Below, piece after piece: positions 55,136 through 63,196 of a stretch of DNA of 64,000 nucleotides. Location of the stretch: positions 186,001 to 250,000 of the forward strand of contig NZ_JASCXJ010000001.1 of the NCBI RefSeq assembly GCF_030271535.1, written 5' to 3'. The notes under the pieces are model-generated. The model was given only the letters and a program-made list of their open reading frames with translations. It did not search any database and was not told where the DNA came from. How positions within the stretch are numbered: position 1 is the first letter of the stretch; each line of letters starts with the position of its first letter. Source of the stretch: Nocardiopsis sp. ATB16-24. GTDB lineage: Bacteria > Actinomycetota > Actinomycetes > Streptosporangiales > Streptosporangiaceae. The position numbers and the translations under genes were made by a program.

Positions 55136-55205
55136 TCCGCCTCACGCCCCGAGCGGAGGCGGATAGGATCCCGCTTGCCCCGTAGCAACAAGGAGTAACA
55201 CCCTC

Positions 55206-55364
55206 ATGAGCGACCCCAACGCCACCCACCGCATCTCCCGCGCGGAACTGTTCCGCGACGACGACGAGGACACGACCCCCGACCCCAACGCCACCCACCG
55301 CATCTCCCGCGCGGAGCTGTTCCGCGACGACGACGAGGACACGAGCAAGGACGAGGGCCGCTGA
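55206..55364 (+). CDS. 52-residue acidic protein made of a tandem duplication
   Basis: Frame of 52 residues behind AAGGAGTAACACCCTC ATG, with TAGGAT (55164-55169) as a plausible -10. It reads DPNATHRISRAELFRDDDED, a two-residue link, and the same unit again, then SKDEGR. The nucleotide copies (69-nt period) differ by one silent base. Too short for the usual length cut-off but with promoter, ribosome site and terminator it is almost certainly expressed. No family recognised. The Thr-His-Arg-Ile-Ser-Arg core could be a phospho- or docking motif. Confidence 0.75.
   Translation: MSDPNATHRISRAELFRDDDEDTTPDPNATHRISRAELFRDDDEDTSKDEGR
55212..55343 (+). repeat. 69-bp tandem duplication
   Basis: Copy 1 55212-55280; copy 2 55281-55343 (63 nt shared). 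A single change (GAA to GAG, Glu) separates the copies, showing the duplication is recent or kept uniform. Confidence 0.9.
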
Positions 55365-55370
55365 AGCGGA

Positions 55371-55409
55371 AAGGAGGCGCCCACCCGATCCCCGGGTGGG
55401 CGCCTTCCT
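55371..55409. terminator. Bidirectional terminator
   Basis: 12-bp perfect stem GGCGCCCACCCG (55376-55387) with CGGGTGGGCGCC (55393-55404) and flanking AAGGA/TTCCT, between the mini-gene and convergent thrS. Confidence 0.85.
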
Positions 55410-55465
55410 CGTCATCTCACATGGTGCCTCGGGCACCGCGTCACCGCGCCGGAGCCGGCCCGGGG

Positions 55466-57439
55466 TCAGCGCCGCTCGCGGATGGCCTCCACGATCTGGG
55501 AGACGGCCTCGTCGACCGGCACACCGTTGTTCTGGGAACCGTCCCTGTAGCGGAAGGACACCGCGTTCTTGCCGATGTCCTCGTCGCCGGCCAGCAGCAT
55601 GAAGGGCACCTTCTGCTTCTGGGCGTTGCGGATCTTCTTCTGCATGCGGTCGTCTCCGGCGTCCACCTCGACGCGGACGCCCTCGGCGCGCAGCTTGGCG
55701 GCGACCTCGCGCAGGTAGGGCACGTGCTCGTCGGCGATCGGGATACCGACCACCTGGACCGGGGACAACCAGGCCGGGAACGCGCCCGCGTAGTGCTCCA
55801 GCAGAACGGCGAAGAACCGCTCGATGGAGCCGAACAGGGCGCGGTGGATCATCACCGGGCGTCGGCGTGAACCGTCGGCCGCGGTGTACTCCAGGTCGAA
55901 CAGCTCGGGCAGGTTGAAGTCCAGCTGGATGGTGGACATCTGCCAGGTACGGCCGATGGCGTCCTTGGCCTGCACGGAGATCTTCGGTCCGTAGAACGCG
56001 GCGCCGCCCGGGTCCAGGACCAGTTCCAGGCCCTGCTTCTCCGCGGCCTGGCGCAGGACGGCGGTGGCCTCCTCCCAGACCTCGTCGCCACCGACGTACT
56101 TCTCCGGGTCCTTGGTGGACAGTTCCAGGTAGAAGTCCTCCAGGCCGTAGTCGCGCAGCAGGTCGAGCACGAAGGTCAGTAGCGAGTCGAGCTCACCGGC
56201 CATCTGCTCCTTGGTGCAGTAGATGTGCGCGTCGTCCTGGGTGAAGCCGCGGGCGCGGGTCAGCCCGTGCACCACACCCGACTTCTCGTACCGGTACACG
56301 GTGCCGAACTCGAACAGGCGCAGGGGGAGCTCACGGTAGGAGCGCCCGCGCGCGTCGAAGATCAGGTTGTGCATCGGGCAGTTCATCGGCTTGAGGTAGT
56401 AGTCCTGGCCGCCGTCGAGCTGCATCGGGGGGTACATGCCCTCCGCGTACCAGCTCAGGTGCTGGGACTTCTCGAACAGGGTGCTCTTGGTGGCGTGCGG
56501 GGTGTAGACGAACTCGTACCCGCTCTCCTCGTGGCGCTTGCGGGAGTAGTCCTCCATCACCCGACGGATGACGCCGCCCTTGGGGTGGAAGACCGCCAGA
56601 CCGGAACCGATCTCGTCGGGGATGGAGAACAGGTCGAGTTCGGCGCCGAGCTTGCGGTGGTCGCGCTTCTCGGCCTCCTCCAGGAAGGTCAGGTAGGACT
56701 TCAGCGAGTCCTTGTCCTCCCACGCGGTGCCATAGATCCGCTGTAGCTGCGGGTTGGTCTCCTTCCCGCGCCAGTAGGCCGCGGCCACGCGCATGAGCTT
56801 GAAGGCCGGGATCACCCTGGTGCTGGGCAGGTGCGGCCCACGGCACAGGTCCTTCCAGCACAGCTCTCCGGTACGCGGGTGGATGTTGTCGTAGATGGTC
56901 AGCTCGTCGGCGCCGACCTCCACGCCCGCACCCTCGGCGGCCTCCCCGGCCCCGCCCTTGAGGCCGATCAGCTCCAGTTTGTAGGGCTCGGTGGCCAGTT
57001 CGGCGCGGGCCTCCTCGTCGGAGACGACCCGACGGTCGAAACGCTGCCCTTGCTTGATGATCTGCTGCATCTTCTTCTCGATGCTCTTCAGGTCGGCGGG
57101 GGTGAAGGGCTCGGCGACGTCGAAGTCGTAGTAGAAGCCGTTCTCGATGGGCGGGCCGATGCCCAGCTTGGCCTCGGGGAAGAGCTCCTGCACGGCCTGG
57201 GCCAGGACGTGCGCGGTGGAGTGGCGCAGGATCGCCCGACCCTCCTCGGAGTCGATGGTGATCGGCTCGACGGTGTCGCCCTCGCCCAGTTCCCAGAAGA
57301 GGTCGCGCGGCTCGCCGTTGACCAGTGCCGCGATGACGGTCCTGCCGTCGGCTTCCAGAGCCTGACCCGCCGTAGTGGTGGCCGCCACCGCACGCTGGGT
57401 TCCGGCGAGGGTGATGTGCAGCTCAGGCGCGGCGGACAC
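55466..57439 (-). CDS. thrS: Threonyl-tRNA synthetase
   Basis: Charges tRNA-Thr. 657 residues in the usual order: TGS domain (about 1-65), editing domain with [19 protein letters not shown] and CRGPHLPST, catalytic class II core with [36 protein letters not shown] (motif 2) and [19 protein letters not shown] (motif 3), and anticodon domain with [16 protein letters not shown] 57439 behind AGGAGTCACC. A hairpin lies at the start of its leader. Confidence 0.97.
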   Translation of the reverse strand: MSAAPELHITLAGTQRAVAATTTAGQALEADGRTVIAALVNGEPRDLFWELGEGDTVEPITIDSEEGRAILRHSTAHVLAQAVQELFPEAKLGIGPPIENGFYYDFDVAEPFTPADLKSIEKKMQQIIKQGQRFDRRVVSDEEARAELATEPYKLELIGLKGGAGEAAEGAGVEVGADELTIYDNIHPRTGELCWKDLCRGPHLPSTRVIPAFKLMRVAAAYWRGKETNPQLQRIYGTAWEDKDSLKSYLTFLEEAEKRDHRKLGAELDLFSIPDEIGSGLAVFHPKGGVIRRVMEDYSRKRHEESGYEFVYTPHATKSTLFEKSQHLSWYAEGMYPPMQLDGGQDYYLKPMNCPMHNLIFDARGRSYRELPLRLFEFGTVYRYEKSGVVHGLTRARGFTQDDAHIYCTKEQMAGELDSLLTFVLDLLRDYGLEDFYLELSTKDPEKYVGGDEVWEEATAVLRQAAEKQGLELVLDPGGAAFYGPKISVQAKDAIGRTWQMSTIQLDFNLPELFDLEYTAADGSRRRPVMIHRALFGSIERFFAVLLEHYAGAFPAWLSPVQVVGIPIADEHVPYLREVAAKLRAEGVRVEVDAGDDRMQKKIRNAQKQKVPFMLLAGDEDIGKNAVSFRYRDGSQNNGVPVDEAVSQIVEAIRERR

Positions 57440-57469
57440 GGTGACTCCTAGAAAGACGTGGATCGCTGT

Positions 57470-57524
57470 CGAAGGCGCGGGCGACCGCCCCGTACGGGAG
57501 GTCGGGCGTTCGCCTTCGATGCTA
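57470..57524 (-). promoter_or_regulatory. thrS promoter and 5'-leader hairpin
   Basis: TAGCAT (57524-57519, minus strand) fits a -10; transcription would then start at about 57512, so a long stem (57470-57486 with 57502-57518, outer 8 bp CGAAGGCG/CGCCTTCG perfect) forms the 5' end of the mRNA, 31 nt before the GTG. No T-box sequence is present. Could block translation or protect the mRNA. Confidence 0.5.
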
Positions 57525-57841
57525 TCGGCTCCCGGCCGGGCCCGCCCCGCTCAACCCCAGGTCGGCCGGCCCCGCCGTCGGCATGGTCTCCTCGCGGGAG
57601 ACGGGGATTCGGACTGAGGGCCGGTCATCGGCAAGGCGTCCGAATGAAGAGCAGGAGACAGGGAAGAAGGGGAGGTGGAGGTCTGGTCTGCCCTGGAAAG
57701 TCGCCTTTTCAGAAGTCGTCCACAGCTTCGCGAAGGACCATTGCTCCTCGCACCGGGATCAGTGAGAATCAGCAGACGCCCGACGACCGCCCCCAGTCGA
57801 CCCGAATGCACCCACCCGCTTCGACCGAATACTGTGAGCGC
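57525..57841. other. Intergenic region upstream of thrS
   Basis: About 300 bases with no gene seen. Contains a purine-rich stretch (57640-57690) without ribosome-site context and, at the right end, the -10 TACTGT (57830-57835) of the next gene. Confidence 0.4.
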
Positions 57842-58249
57842 ATGTCACCGAGCCCACCTCACGGCCCGCCGGCCCCGGAGACATCCCCTGGTCGCATCAC
57901 CCGTGTACGCAGGTGGCGGCGGCTCCGGGCGAGACTCCGCCTGTTCCGCAGGCGCATGCACGCCCATCCTGTCCTGCGCCTGCCCTGGCGCCTCGTCGTG
58001 GGCGTCGTCGGCACCCTCGTGCTGCTCGCCGGACTCGTGATGATGGTGACCCCCGGGCCCGGTGTGGCCGCGGCGCTCCTGGGGCTGGTGATCCTCAGCA
58101 CCGAGTTCTGTTGGGCGCGACGGCTGGTACGGCCCGCGCAGATCTGGTTCCACCGCGCGGAGCGGTACGGCGTGCGACTCAAGAACGATCTCCTCCGGCG
58201 CTCACGTGAGCGCAGGGCCGCACGACGTCGGCCGCCGACCTCCGAGTAG
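57842..58249 (+). CDS. TIGR02611-like membrane protein (PGPG motif)
   Basis: 135 residues: basic N-terminus (RRWRRLRARLRLFRRRMHAHP), one long hydrophobic hairpin LVVGVVGTLVLLAGLVMMVTPGPGVAAALLGLVILSTEF with the TPGPG turn characteristic of the family, and a basic tail. Inner-membrane protein with unknown function. ATG lies six nt after TACTGT: leaderless. Confidence 0.8.
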   Translation: MSPSPPHGPPAPETSPGRITRVRRWRRLRARLRLFRRRMHAHPVLRLPWRLVVGVVGTLVLLAGLVMMVTPGPGVAAALLGLVILSTEFCWARRLVRPAQIWFHRAERYGVRLKNDLLRRSRERRAARRRPPTSE

Positions 58250-58320
58250 ACCGGGCAGGCCGCGGGGCGATCCCGTGCCTCTGAGGGCCGTGCTCGCCGA
58301 GCCCTTCCCAAGACCGTGGA

Positions 58321-58367
58321 GACGAAGAAAGGGTCGGATCCACGTGATGTGGACCCGACCCTTCGTC
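58321..58367. terminator. Terminator of tRNA-Val(CAC)
   Basis: AAGGGTCGG (58329-58337) with CCGACCCTT (58355-58363) and an inner TCCAC/GTGGA stem, just past the tRNA 3' end; also placed to stop the plus-strand gene. Confidence 0.8.
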
Positions 58368-58370
58368 CTG

Positions 58371-58444
58371 TGGGCGATACTGGACTCGAACCAGTGACCT
58401 CGTCGGTGTGAACGACGCGCTCTAGCCAACTGAGCTAATCGCCC
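58371..58444 (-). tRNA. tRNA-Val (CAC)
   Basis: Acceptor GGGCGAT/ATCGCCC, D-arm TTAGCTCAGTTGGCTAGAGC, anticodon arm CGTCG-TTCACAC-CGACG (anticodon CAC), T-arm CTGGTTCGAGTCCAG. CCA not encoded. Confidence 0.95.
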
Positions 58445-58499
58445 CGCGTGCTTCCGTCCGCTCCGTCGTTCGGACAAGAAAGACTCTAGCGCATGTTCG

Positions 58500-58534
58500 G
58501 GGGTGGTCGGCGCACACGACCCCCCGACCACCCC
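58500..58534. other. Inverted repeat upstream of tRNA-Val
   Basis: 11-bp perfect arms GGGGTGGTCGG and CCGACCACCCC with a 13-nt loop. It lies between the tRNA promoter and the leader of the sporulation gene; role uncertain. Confidence 0.45.
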
Positions 58535-58914
58535 TCTATGCTGTGTTCGAGGTCACATTACCTTTTCGGGAGGTTCGCTTGAGTGTCCGCTTCGGGCCGC
58601 GAACCCCCCAGTGATAAGGAGTTCCAGCCTTCATGGCCCCGCCGAGGATCGCCCCTACACCGCCTCCGCGTGACGCGGGACACTCGACATTGGGAAATCT
58701 TTGGTTTCTCCTGGTCATTACAGTGACGAAGGATCGTGGAGCCGCGCCGCGGCGCGCTGCTTCCGCTGGGCGGGCAGCGAGACCTCCGGTCCCACCCACC
58801 AAGAAAGCCTCCGTACTCACGTCATGTCCTGCGGGAAGCCGCGTTGGAGCCAGGTGAGACGGCAACCGACCCGCGCCGCGACAGCAAGGGCGGACGAGAA
58901 AAGGTTTGGCGAAC
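58535..58914. promoter_or_regulatory. Long leader/promoter region of ssgB-like gene
   Basis: 380 bases without a gene. An AT-richer stretch near 58548-58570 and another around 58680-58730 could hold promoters; long regulated upstream regions are usual for sporulation genes. No specific site was identified. Confidence 0.4.
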
Positions 58915-59337
58915 ATGAACAGTAGCGACACCACTGCCACCGCCGAGCTGGGCCTGCGACTCGTGGTGCCCGAACGCACGGCGGTCCCCTTGGTCGCGCG
59001 ACTCGACTACAGCGCTGACGACCCCTATGCCATCCGGGTCACCTTCAACACCGGCGAGGACAGTCCCGTCGAGTGGATCTTCGCTCGTGAGCTCCTCACC
59101 GTCGGCATCGTGCGCCCGGTCGGCGAGGGCGACGTCCGTGTGTGGCCCTCCAAGGACGAGAACGGCGAGCGCACCGTGAGCATCGTCCTGTCCTCCCCCT
59201 TCGGACAGGCCGAGTTCGACACCCAGGTCGCCCCTCTGGCCGAGTTCCTGCACAGGACCTACGAGATCGTGCCCGCCGGCCAGGAGGGTCGGTTCATCGA
59301 CCTCGACGCGGAGATCCAGCAGCACCTCTACTCCTGA
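58915..59337 (+). CDS. ssgB: SsgA-like protein, probably SsgB
   Basis: Sporulation-specific cell-division protein that helps place FtsZ during septation. 140 residues with the SALP signature: LRLVVPERTAVPLVARLDYSADDPYAIRVTFNTGEDSPVEWIFARELLTVGIVRPVGEGDVRVWPS and the C-terminal FLHRTYEIVPAGQEGRFIDLDAEI. ATG 58915 is preferred over TTG 58906. SALPs occur only in morphologically complex actinobacteria, so this is a lineage marker. SsgB rather than another SALP is inferred from the length and close pattern. Confidence 0.88.
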   Translation: MNSSDTTATAELGLRLVVPERTAVPLVARLDYSADDPYAIRVTFNTGEDSPVEWIFARELLTVGIVRPVGEGDVRVWPSKDENGERTVSIVLSSPFGQAEFDTQVAPLAEFLHRTYEIVPAGQEGRFIDLDAEIQQHLYS

Positions 59338-59415
59338 GCACACGATCGGGCATTCCCCACATCGAGGGGGCGACGCGGGCGCGTCGCCCCCTCGGTCGTC
59401 TCCGCCCCTCGCCGG

Positions 59416-60258
59416 TCAGGGATCGATGTCGGCGGCGGAGCGCTCCGCGAACACCTTCATGGCCTCGACCGTGACCGGACCCGGTTCCTTGGAGATCTCC
59501 CGGTCGTCGATGTGCAGGATCGGCTGCACGTCACGGCCCGTGGAGGTCAGGAAGGCCTCGGTGATCTCGGGAAGGCGCTCCATGGGAACGTCCTCCTCCT
59601 CGCCTCCGTACCATTCCAGGACGAGCTCCCGGGTGATGCCGGCCAGCGGCCCCGCCGACAGCGGTGGGGTGACCAGCCTGCCGTCCAGCACCACGAAGAC
59701 GTTGCTGCCGGTGCCCTCGCACAGGTTGCCGCTGGTGTTGCCGAAGATCGCCTCGCCGGCGCCCCGCTTCCTCGCGTAGGCCAGGGCGCGCACGTTCCCG
59801 GCGTAGGAGGTGGTCTTGAGCCCGGTGAGGACCCCGAACTCGTTGCGGGGCCAGGGAGCGAGGGCCACGTCGGTGTGCGGGGCGATGCCGGGGAAGGGCG
59901 CCAGGGCCACGATGGCGGTCTGTTCTCCCGGGGAGCGGTCCGAGCCCAGGGGGCCGATGCCGTCGGTCACCGTGATGCGCACCCGTGCGTCGGTCAGGTC
60001 GGGGTTGGCCGCGACGGCCCGGGCGACGCCGTCGGCGAGCAGATCCAGATCGGGTTCGGCCATCCCCAGGCCCTCGGCGGAGCGGGCCAACCGCTTCAGA
60101 TGGCGGGTGAGGGCGAACGGACGGCCCTCCTGGGCCCGCACCGTCTCGAAGACCCCGTCTCCCACCGTGATCCCGTGGTCCAGCACGGGGATACGCGCCT
60201 CGTCAGCGTCGACGACGGTGCCGCGGCCGTACCCGGCACCCGCGATCCACACCTTCAT
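59416..60258 (-). CDS. Aminodeoxychorismate lyase / class IV aminotransferase
   Basis: PLP enzyme of fold type IV, 280 residues. HGITVGDGVFETVRA, PLP Lys in GLKTTSYAGNVRAL, GNLCEGTGSNVFVVLDG and TPPLSAGPLAGITRELVL all match PabC-like proteins (4-aminobenzoate from aminodeoxychorismate). Branched-chain or D-amino-acid transaminases share the fold, so PabC is the best but not the only assignment. ATG 60258 follows GGGAGTGGGAC. Confidence 0.85.
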   Translation of the reverse strand: MKVWIAGAGYGRGTVVDADEARIPVLDHGITVGDGVFETVRAQEGRPFALTRHLKRLARSAEGLGMAEPDLDLLADGVARAVAANPDLTDARVRITVTDGIGPLGSDRSPGEQTAIVALAPFPGIAPHTDVALAPWPRNEFGVLTGLKTTSYAGNVRALAYARKRGAGEAIFGNTSGNLCEGTGSNVFVVLDGRLVTPPLSAGPLAGITRELVLEWYGGEEEDVPMERLPEITEAFLTSTGRDVQPILHIDDREISKEPGPVTVEAMKVFAERSAADIDP

Positions 60259-60632
60259 GTCCCACTCCCACGTTCTCGATCGCCCAGGTCGGGCCGGTGT
60301 CACCCCGATCCTGCCACCTCGTCCGGGCTCCCGGCCTCCTCCTCCCGTTACCCGCCATCCCGGAAGTTGGCAAGGCCCCTGACCGGCACCGGCCGTTCTC
60401 CCAGTACATGCGGCATGATCACCATGTCATCGCGACTGGTCACAGGCTTTGACCAGGGAGGCGATCCGGCCGGAACACGCTGTGGCGGCCGGACAGATAA
60501 GTTACGAATGACTATCATCTGGGCAACGCTTATGCGGGACCGATGACAGCCGGCCGTTCCCTCTCCCCCAGAAGGCCGGTGCCCCCGACGTACGTGTCCC
60601 CGATCACGCCCACGGACAGAGCAAAGAGAGAC
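60259..60632. other. Intergenic region
   Basis: 374 bases between divergent genes, no gene seen. An AT-rich stretch at about 60495-60520 with TATCAT (60513-60518) is a likely -10 for the roadblock gene. Confidence 0.4.
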
Positions 60633-61064
60633 ATGACCTCACCGAGTACCGCCCGCGGAGAGCTCAGCTGGCTGCTGGACGACCTCCTCACCCGGGCCTC
60701 CGGTACACAACACGCCATCGTCCTGTCCACCGACGGCCTTCTGATGGCCACCTCCAGCGGCCTGGATCGTCCCGCCGCCGAGCATCTGTCCGCGATCGCC
60801 TCGGGGCTGCACAGCCTCGCGGGTGGAGCGAGCAAACAGTTCTCGGCCGGAGGCATCCGCCAGAGCATCATCGAGATGGATCGTGCCTTCCTCTTCGTGG
60901 CCGCGGCCGGCGAGGGGGCCTGCATGGCCCTGATGTCGGACTCCGACAGTGACGTGGGGCTCATCGCCTACGAGATGAACAAGGTGATCGAGAGGGTCGG
61001 TCAGTACCTCTCGGCCCCGCCCCGTCCCGACATACCCTCCACCCCCGCCCACGTGGAGCAGTAG
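60633..61064 (+). CDS. Roadblock/LC7 domain protein (CvnB-like)
   Basis: 143 residues, beta-alpha-beta roadblock fold: LSWLLDDLLTRASGTQHAIVLSTDGLLMATSSGLDRPAAEHLSAIASGLHSLAGGASKQF and AFLFVAAAGEGACMALMSDSDSDVGLIAYEMNKVIERVG. In actinomycete conservons this protein is encoded with a sensor kinase, a DUF742 protein and a GTPase; none of these is present here. ATG 60633 follows GAGAGA. Confidence 0.88.
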   Translation: MTSPSTARGELSWLLDDLLTRASGTQHAIVLSTDGLLMATSSGLDRPAAEHLSAIASGLHSLAGGASKQFSAGGIRQSIIEMDRAFLFVAAAGEGACMALMSDSDSDVGLIAYEMNKVIERVGQYLSAPPRPDIPSTPAHVEQ

Positions 61065-61125
61065 CCTCACCGCCTCGGTGGGTCGTCCCCTGGACCCGCC
61101 ACGGCGGGGGCGCGCCTCCACCGAT

Positions 61126-61155
61126 TTCACGCTTGGCCGGTGGATCGGCTAGAGT
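61126..61155 (+). promoter_or_regulatory. Promoter of the tRNA cluster
   Basis: TTCACG (61126-61131), 18-nt spacer, TAGAGT (61150-61155); the first tRNA starts 50 nt downstream. Confidence 0.5.
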
Positions 61156-61204
61156 TCTTAACGCAGCGACCGGCGCTTGATCAGCAAGCCGCCGGCCTCG
61201 CCGC

Positions 61205-61277
61205 GCGGACGTGGCTCAGTTGGTAGAGCATCACCTTGCCAAGGTGAGGGTCGCGGGTTCGAATCCCGTCGTCCGCT
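61205..61277 (+). tRNA. tRNA-Gly (GCC), copy 1
   Basis: Acceptor GCGGACG/CGTCCGC, anticodon arm TCACC-TTGCCAA-GGTGA, T-arm GCGGGTTCGAATCCCGT. CCA not encoded. Confidence 0.97.
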
Positions 61278-61348
61278 CGAAAGCGGTTCCGACCCGCCGT
61301 CCTGGTCACGGCTGGACGGTTCCGGCTCCGGGTTTCCCCGGTGCACAC

Positions 61349-61421
61349 GCGGACGTGGCTCAGTTGGTAGAGCATCACCTTGCCAAGGTGAGGGTCGCGG
61401 GTTCGAATCCCGTCGTCCGCT
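61349..61421 (+). tRNA. tRNA-Gly (GCC), copy 2
   Basis: Identical to copy 1 over all 73 bases, 71 bases downstream; the spacers are not repeats of each other. Confidence 0.97.
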
Positions 61422-61468
61422 CGGAGAGGCCCGCATGGGTGTCATCGGACGATTCCCCATGTCGTTCC

Positions 61469-61540
61469 GGCGGAGTGGCCGAGTGGTTGAGGCAAGGGAC
61501 TGCAAATCCCTGTACACGGGTTCGATTCCCGTCTCCGCCT
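61469..61540 (+). tRNA. tRNA-Cys (GCA)
   Basis: Acceptor GGCGGAG/CTCCGCC, anticodon loop CTGCAAA, T-loop GGGTTCGATTCCC. Confidence 0.96.
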
Positions 61541-61570
61541 CGCGTCAGGCTTGACCTCATCCCCCGATGA

Positions 61571-61647
61571 GGGCGGTTAGCTCAGTTGGTTAGAGCGCTA
61601 CCTTGACACGGTAGAGGTCACAGGTTCGAATCCTGTATCGCCCACCA
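61571..61647 (+). tRNA. tRNA-Val (GAC)
   Basis: Acceptor GGGCGGT/ATCGCCC, anticodon arm CTACC-TTGACAC-GGTAG, T-arm CAGGTTCGAATCCTG; the CCA end is encoded (61645-61647), unlike the other three. Last tRNA before the GC shift, a possible integration site. Confidence 0.97.
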
Positions 61648-61659
61648 CGTAGTACCAGT

Positions 61660-61697
61660 TCAGGGCATGTTCCGGAGCGATCCGGCACATGCCCTGA
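61660..61697 (+). terminator. Terminator after the tRNA cluster
   Basis: TCAGGGCATGT facing ACATGCCCTGA with inner CCGGA/TCCGG pairs, 4-nt tip (gcga); 13 nt behind tRNA-Val. Confidence 0.85.
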
Positions 61698-62170
61698 GTC
61701 GTGTCCCTCCCTCTCTGGGCCGGGACACGGGACGTCACCGGGCGCCCTCGCCCCTCGGTTCCGGTAACGCGCCGGGCCAGAGCCACAGGCCGCGTGCCAC
61801 CGCCACCGCGTGTTCACCGACCACCCCGATGGACTCGTGGCACCACGAGAGCTTTGAGTCCTCGCGTGGAGGGCGCGTGGAACGTCCCAAGCCGTTTCGG
61901 GCGGATGACCACCAAGGGCTCGCCATCGTCGACGTCGGAGTCGGTACCGACCGAGAACACCTCCGCGACCAGGTGTCAAGGTCAGTGATGGTCACACACG
62001 GTCACCCACCGCGCGTGACCATCACATCGCAATATGTCGTTTCGGCGATCCCTCGAACCCGCTCAAGGAAGAAGTGGGACTCTCCACGCGGCAACAACCG
62101 GCCGGCATGATTCCGGTGAGTTCTCCAAGACACGCCGACGGCGCCACCCTGCGACTGAGCAGTGTAGGAC
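61698..62170. other. Non-coding stretch between tRNAs and the accessory genes
   Basis: No credible gene; three minus frames give only short, broken stretches. Holds a perfect 11-bp inverted repeat GTGATGGTCAC (61985-61995) with GTGACCATCAC (62015-62025), with one more GGTCAC between the arms. May be the 3' end structure of the oxidoreductase transcript or a protein site. Confidence 0.5.
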
Positions 62171-63196
62171 TCAGGCGTTCGTGGCGGAATCGAAACGTAC
62201 GGCAAGCGCACCCGATACCGGCCGGAGTTGGCACGCAAGCGTGAGACCGGCGGCCTTTTCCTCATCGGACAACCCCAAGTCCACTTCCATCTCAGCATCC
62301 CCTATGAGTACGGAGCATTGGCAGGTGGAGCAGATACCGGCACGGCACGAGTAGGGCGCTTCGAGTCCGGCGCTGAGCATGGCCGAGAGCAGATTCTCGT
62401 TCTCAGGCCAGCTGACCGCGTGGGTCTGACCGAAGAGGTCGATGACAGCGGTGGCCACAAGCGATGTGGTGGAGGCGCCCTTGGGAACGCTCCCGGTTCC
62501 GAACGACTCGACGGCAAGGCGTTCGTCGTCGATGCCCATGTTCGAGCACGTTTCCTTGACGAGTCGGCAGAAGCCATCAGGGCCACAGACGACCACGGCT
62601 GCGTAGTGGTCCTGGCTACCGATGAGACGTGTGATATCGGCCTCGGTGGGGCGCCCTTGGCTCGTGGAGTTCCAGGTGGTCCACGACCTCGGTGTGTTCG
62701 ATGGAATCTCACTGACCAGATGCTGGGTCAGGGCCTGGGGAATCGCCGCGCAGTCTTCCTCCCTTCCGACGAACACGATGTCCGCGTTACTCAAGGTGTG
62801 ATTCTCGGCCAAGCCTCCGAGAATGGAGATTCCCGATCCGGCGACCAGGCAGAGGATCTCGCTGTCCGCGACAACCGGGGGAAGTGTCATGGTCGGGATC
62901 GAGTCCCCCATCCACATCGTGTCGCTTGGTTCGAGTGTGGAGATGAGGCCGTCGGAGACGCCGCCGGTGCCGGTGGATCGTATGAGCAGACTGATCTCAC
63001 CGTGGGAGTGGGTACTGAGGACGGTGAAGGAGGAGACCCTGCGTACTCCAAGTGGCGGTTGCAGGCTGAGGTTGACGGTTTGTCCGGCGACGAGGTTGGT
63101 CAGGGTCCCCTGGGGGCGTATGCGAATGATGTGGCATGACGAGGTCAACCGCTCGCGCCGGATGATCGTGGCGGCCATCCATGGGTCAGCGCGCAT
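62171..63196 (-). CDS. Flavin reductase with C-terminal 2Fe-2S ferredoxin domain
   Basis: 341 residues. An FNR-like N-terminal part has a degenerate flavin motif (RRVSSFTV where RxYS is usual), an NAD motif LVAGSGISILGG, and VVVCGPDGFCRLVKETCSNMG with a late VESFG. Then a plant-type ferredoxin domain with Cys284, Cys289, Cys292 and Cys322 (SCRAGICSTC...LACQ). This is the architecture of reductases that feed Rieske oxygenases or P450s (vanillate demethylase reductase, PaaE). ATG 63196 behind GGAAGAGG overlaps the ATP-grasp gene by 11 nt, so the two proteins are co-translated. GC is visibly lower than in the rest of the window. Confidence 0.85.
   Translation of the reverse strand: MRADPWMAATIIRRERLTSSCHIIRIRPQGTLTNLVAGQTVNLSLQPPLGVRRVSSFTVLSTHSHGEISLLIRSTGTGGVSDGLISTLEPSDTMWMGDSIPTMTLPPVVADSEILCLVAGSGISILGGLAENHTLSNADIVFVGREEDCAAIPQALTQHLVSEIPSNTPRSWTTWNSTSQGRPTEADITRLIGSQDHYAAVVVCGPDGFCRLVKETCSNMGIDDERLAVESFGTGSVPKGASTTSLVATAVIDLFGQTHAVSWPENENLLSAMLSAGLEAPYSCRAGICSTCQCSVLIGDAEMEVDLGLSDEEKAAGLTLACQLRPVSGALAVRFDSATNA

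Noticed and set aside
57440-57841. T-box riboswitch in front of thrS
   Set aside because: No T-box consensus (AGGGTGGNACCGCG) or specifier loop could be found in the leader.
61158-61570. Small frames antisense or parallel to the tRNA genes (DGIRTRDP, GDGNRTRVQ-type peptides)
   Set aside because: Well-known spurious translations of tRNA sequences.
61590-61995. Possible small gene between the tRNA cluster and the oxidoreductase
   Set aside because: Three competing minus frames, none with family similarity, ribosome site or consistent codon use.
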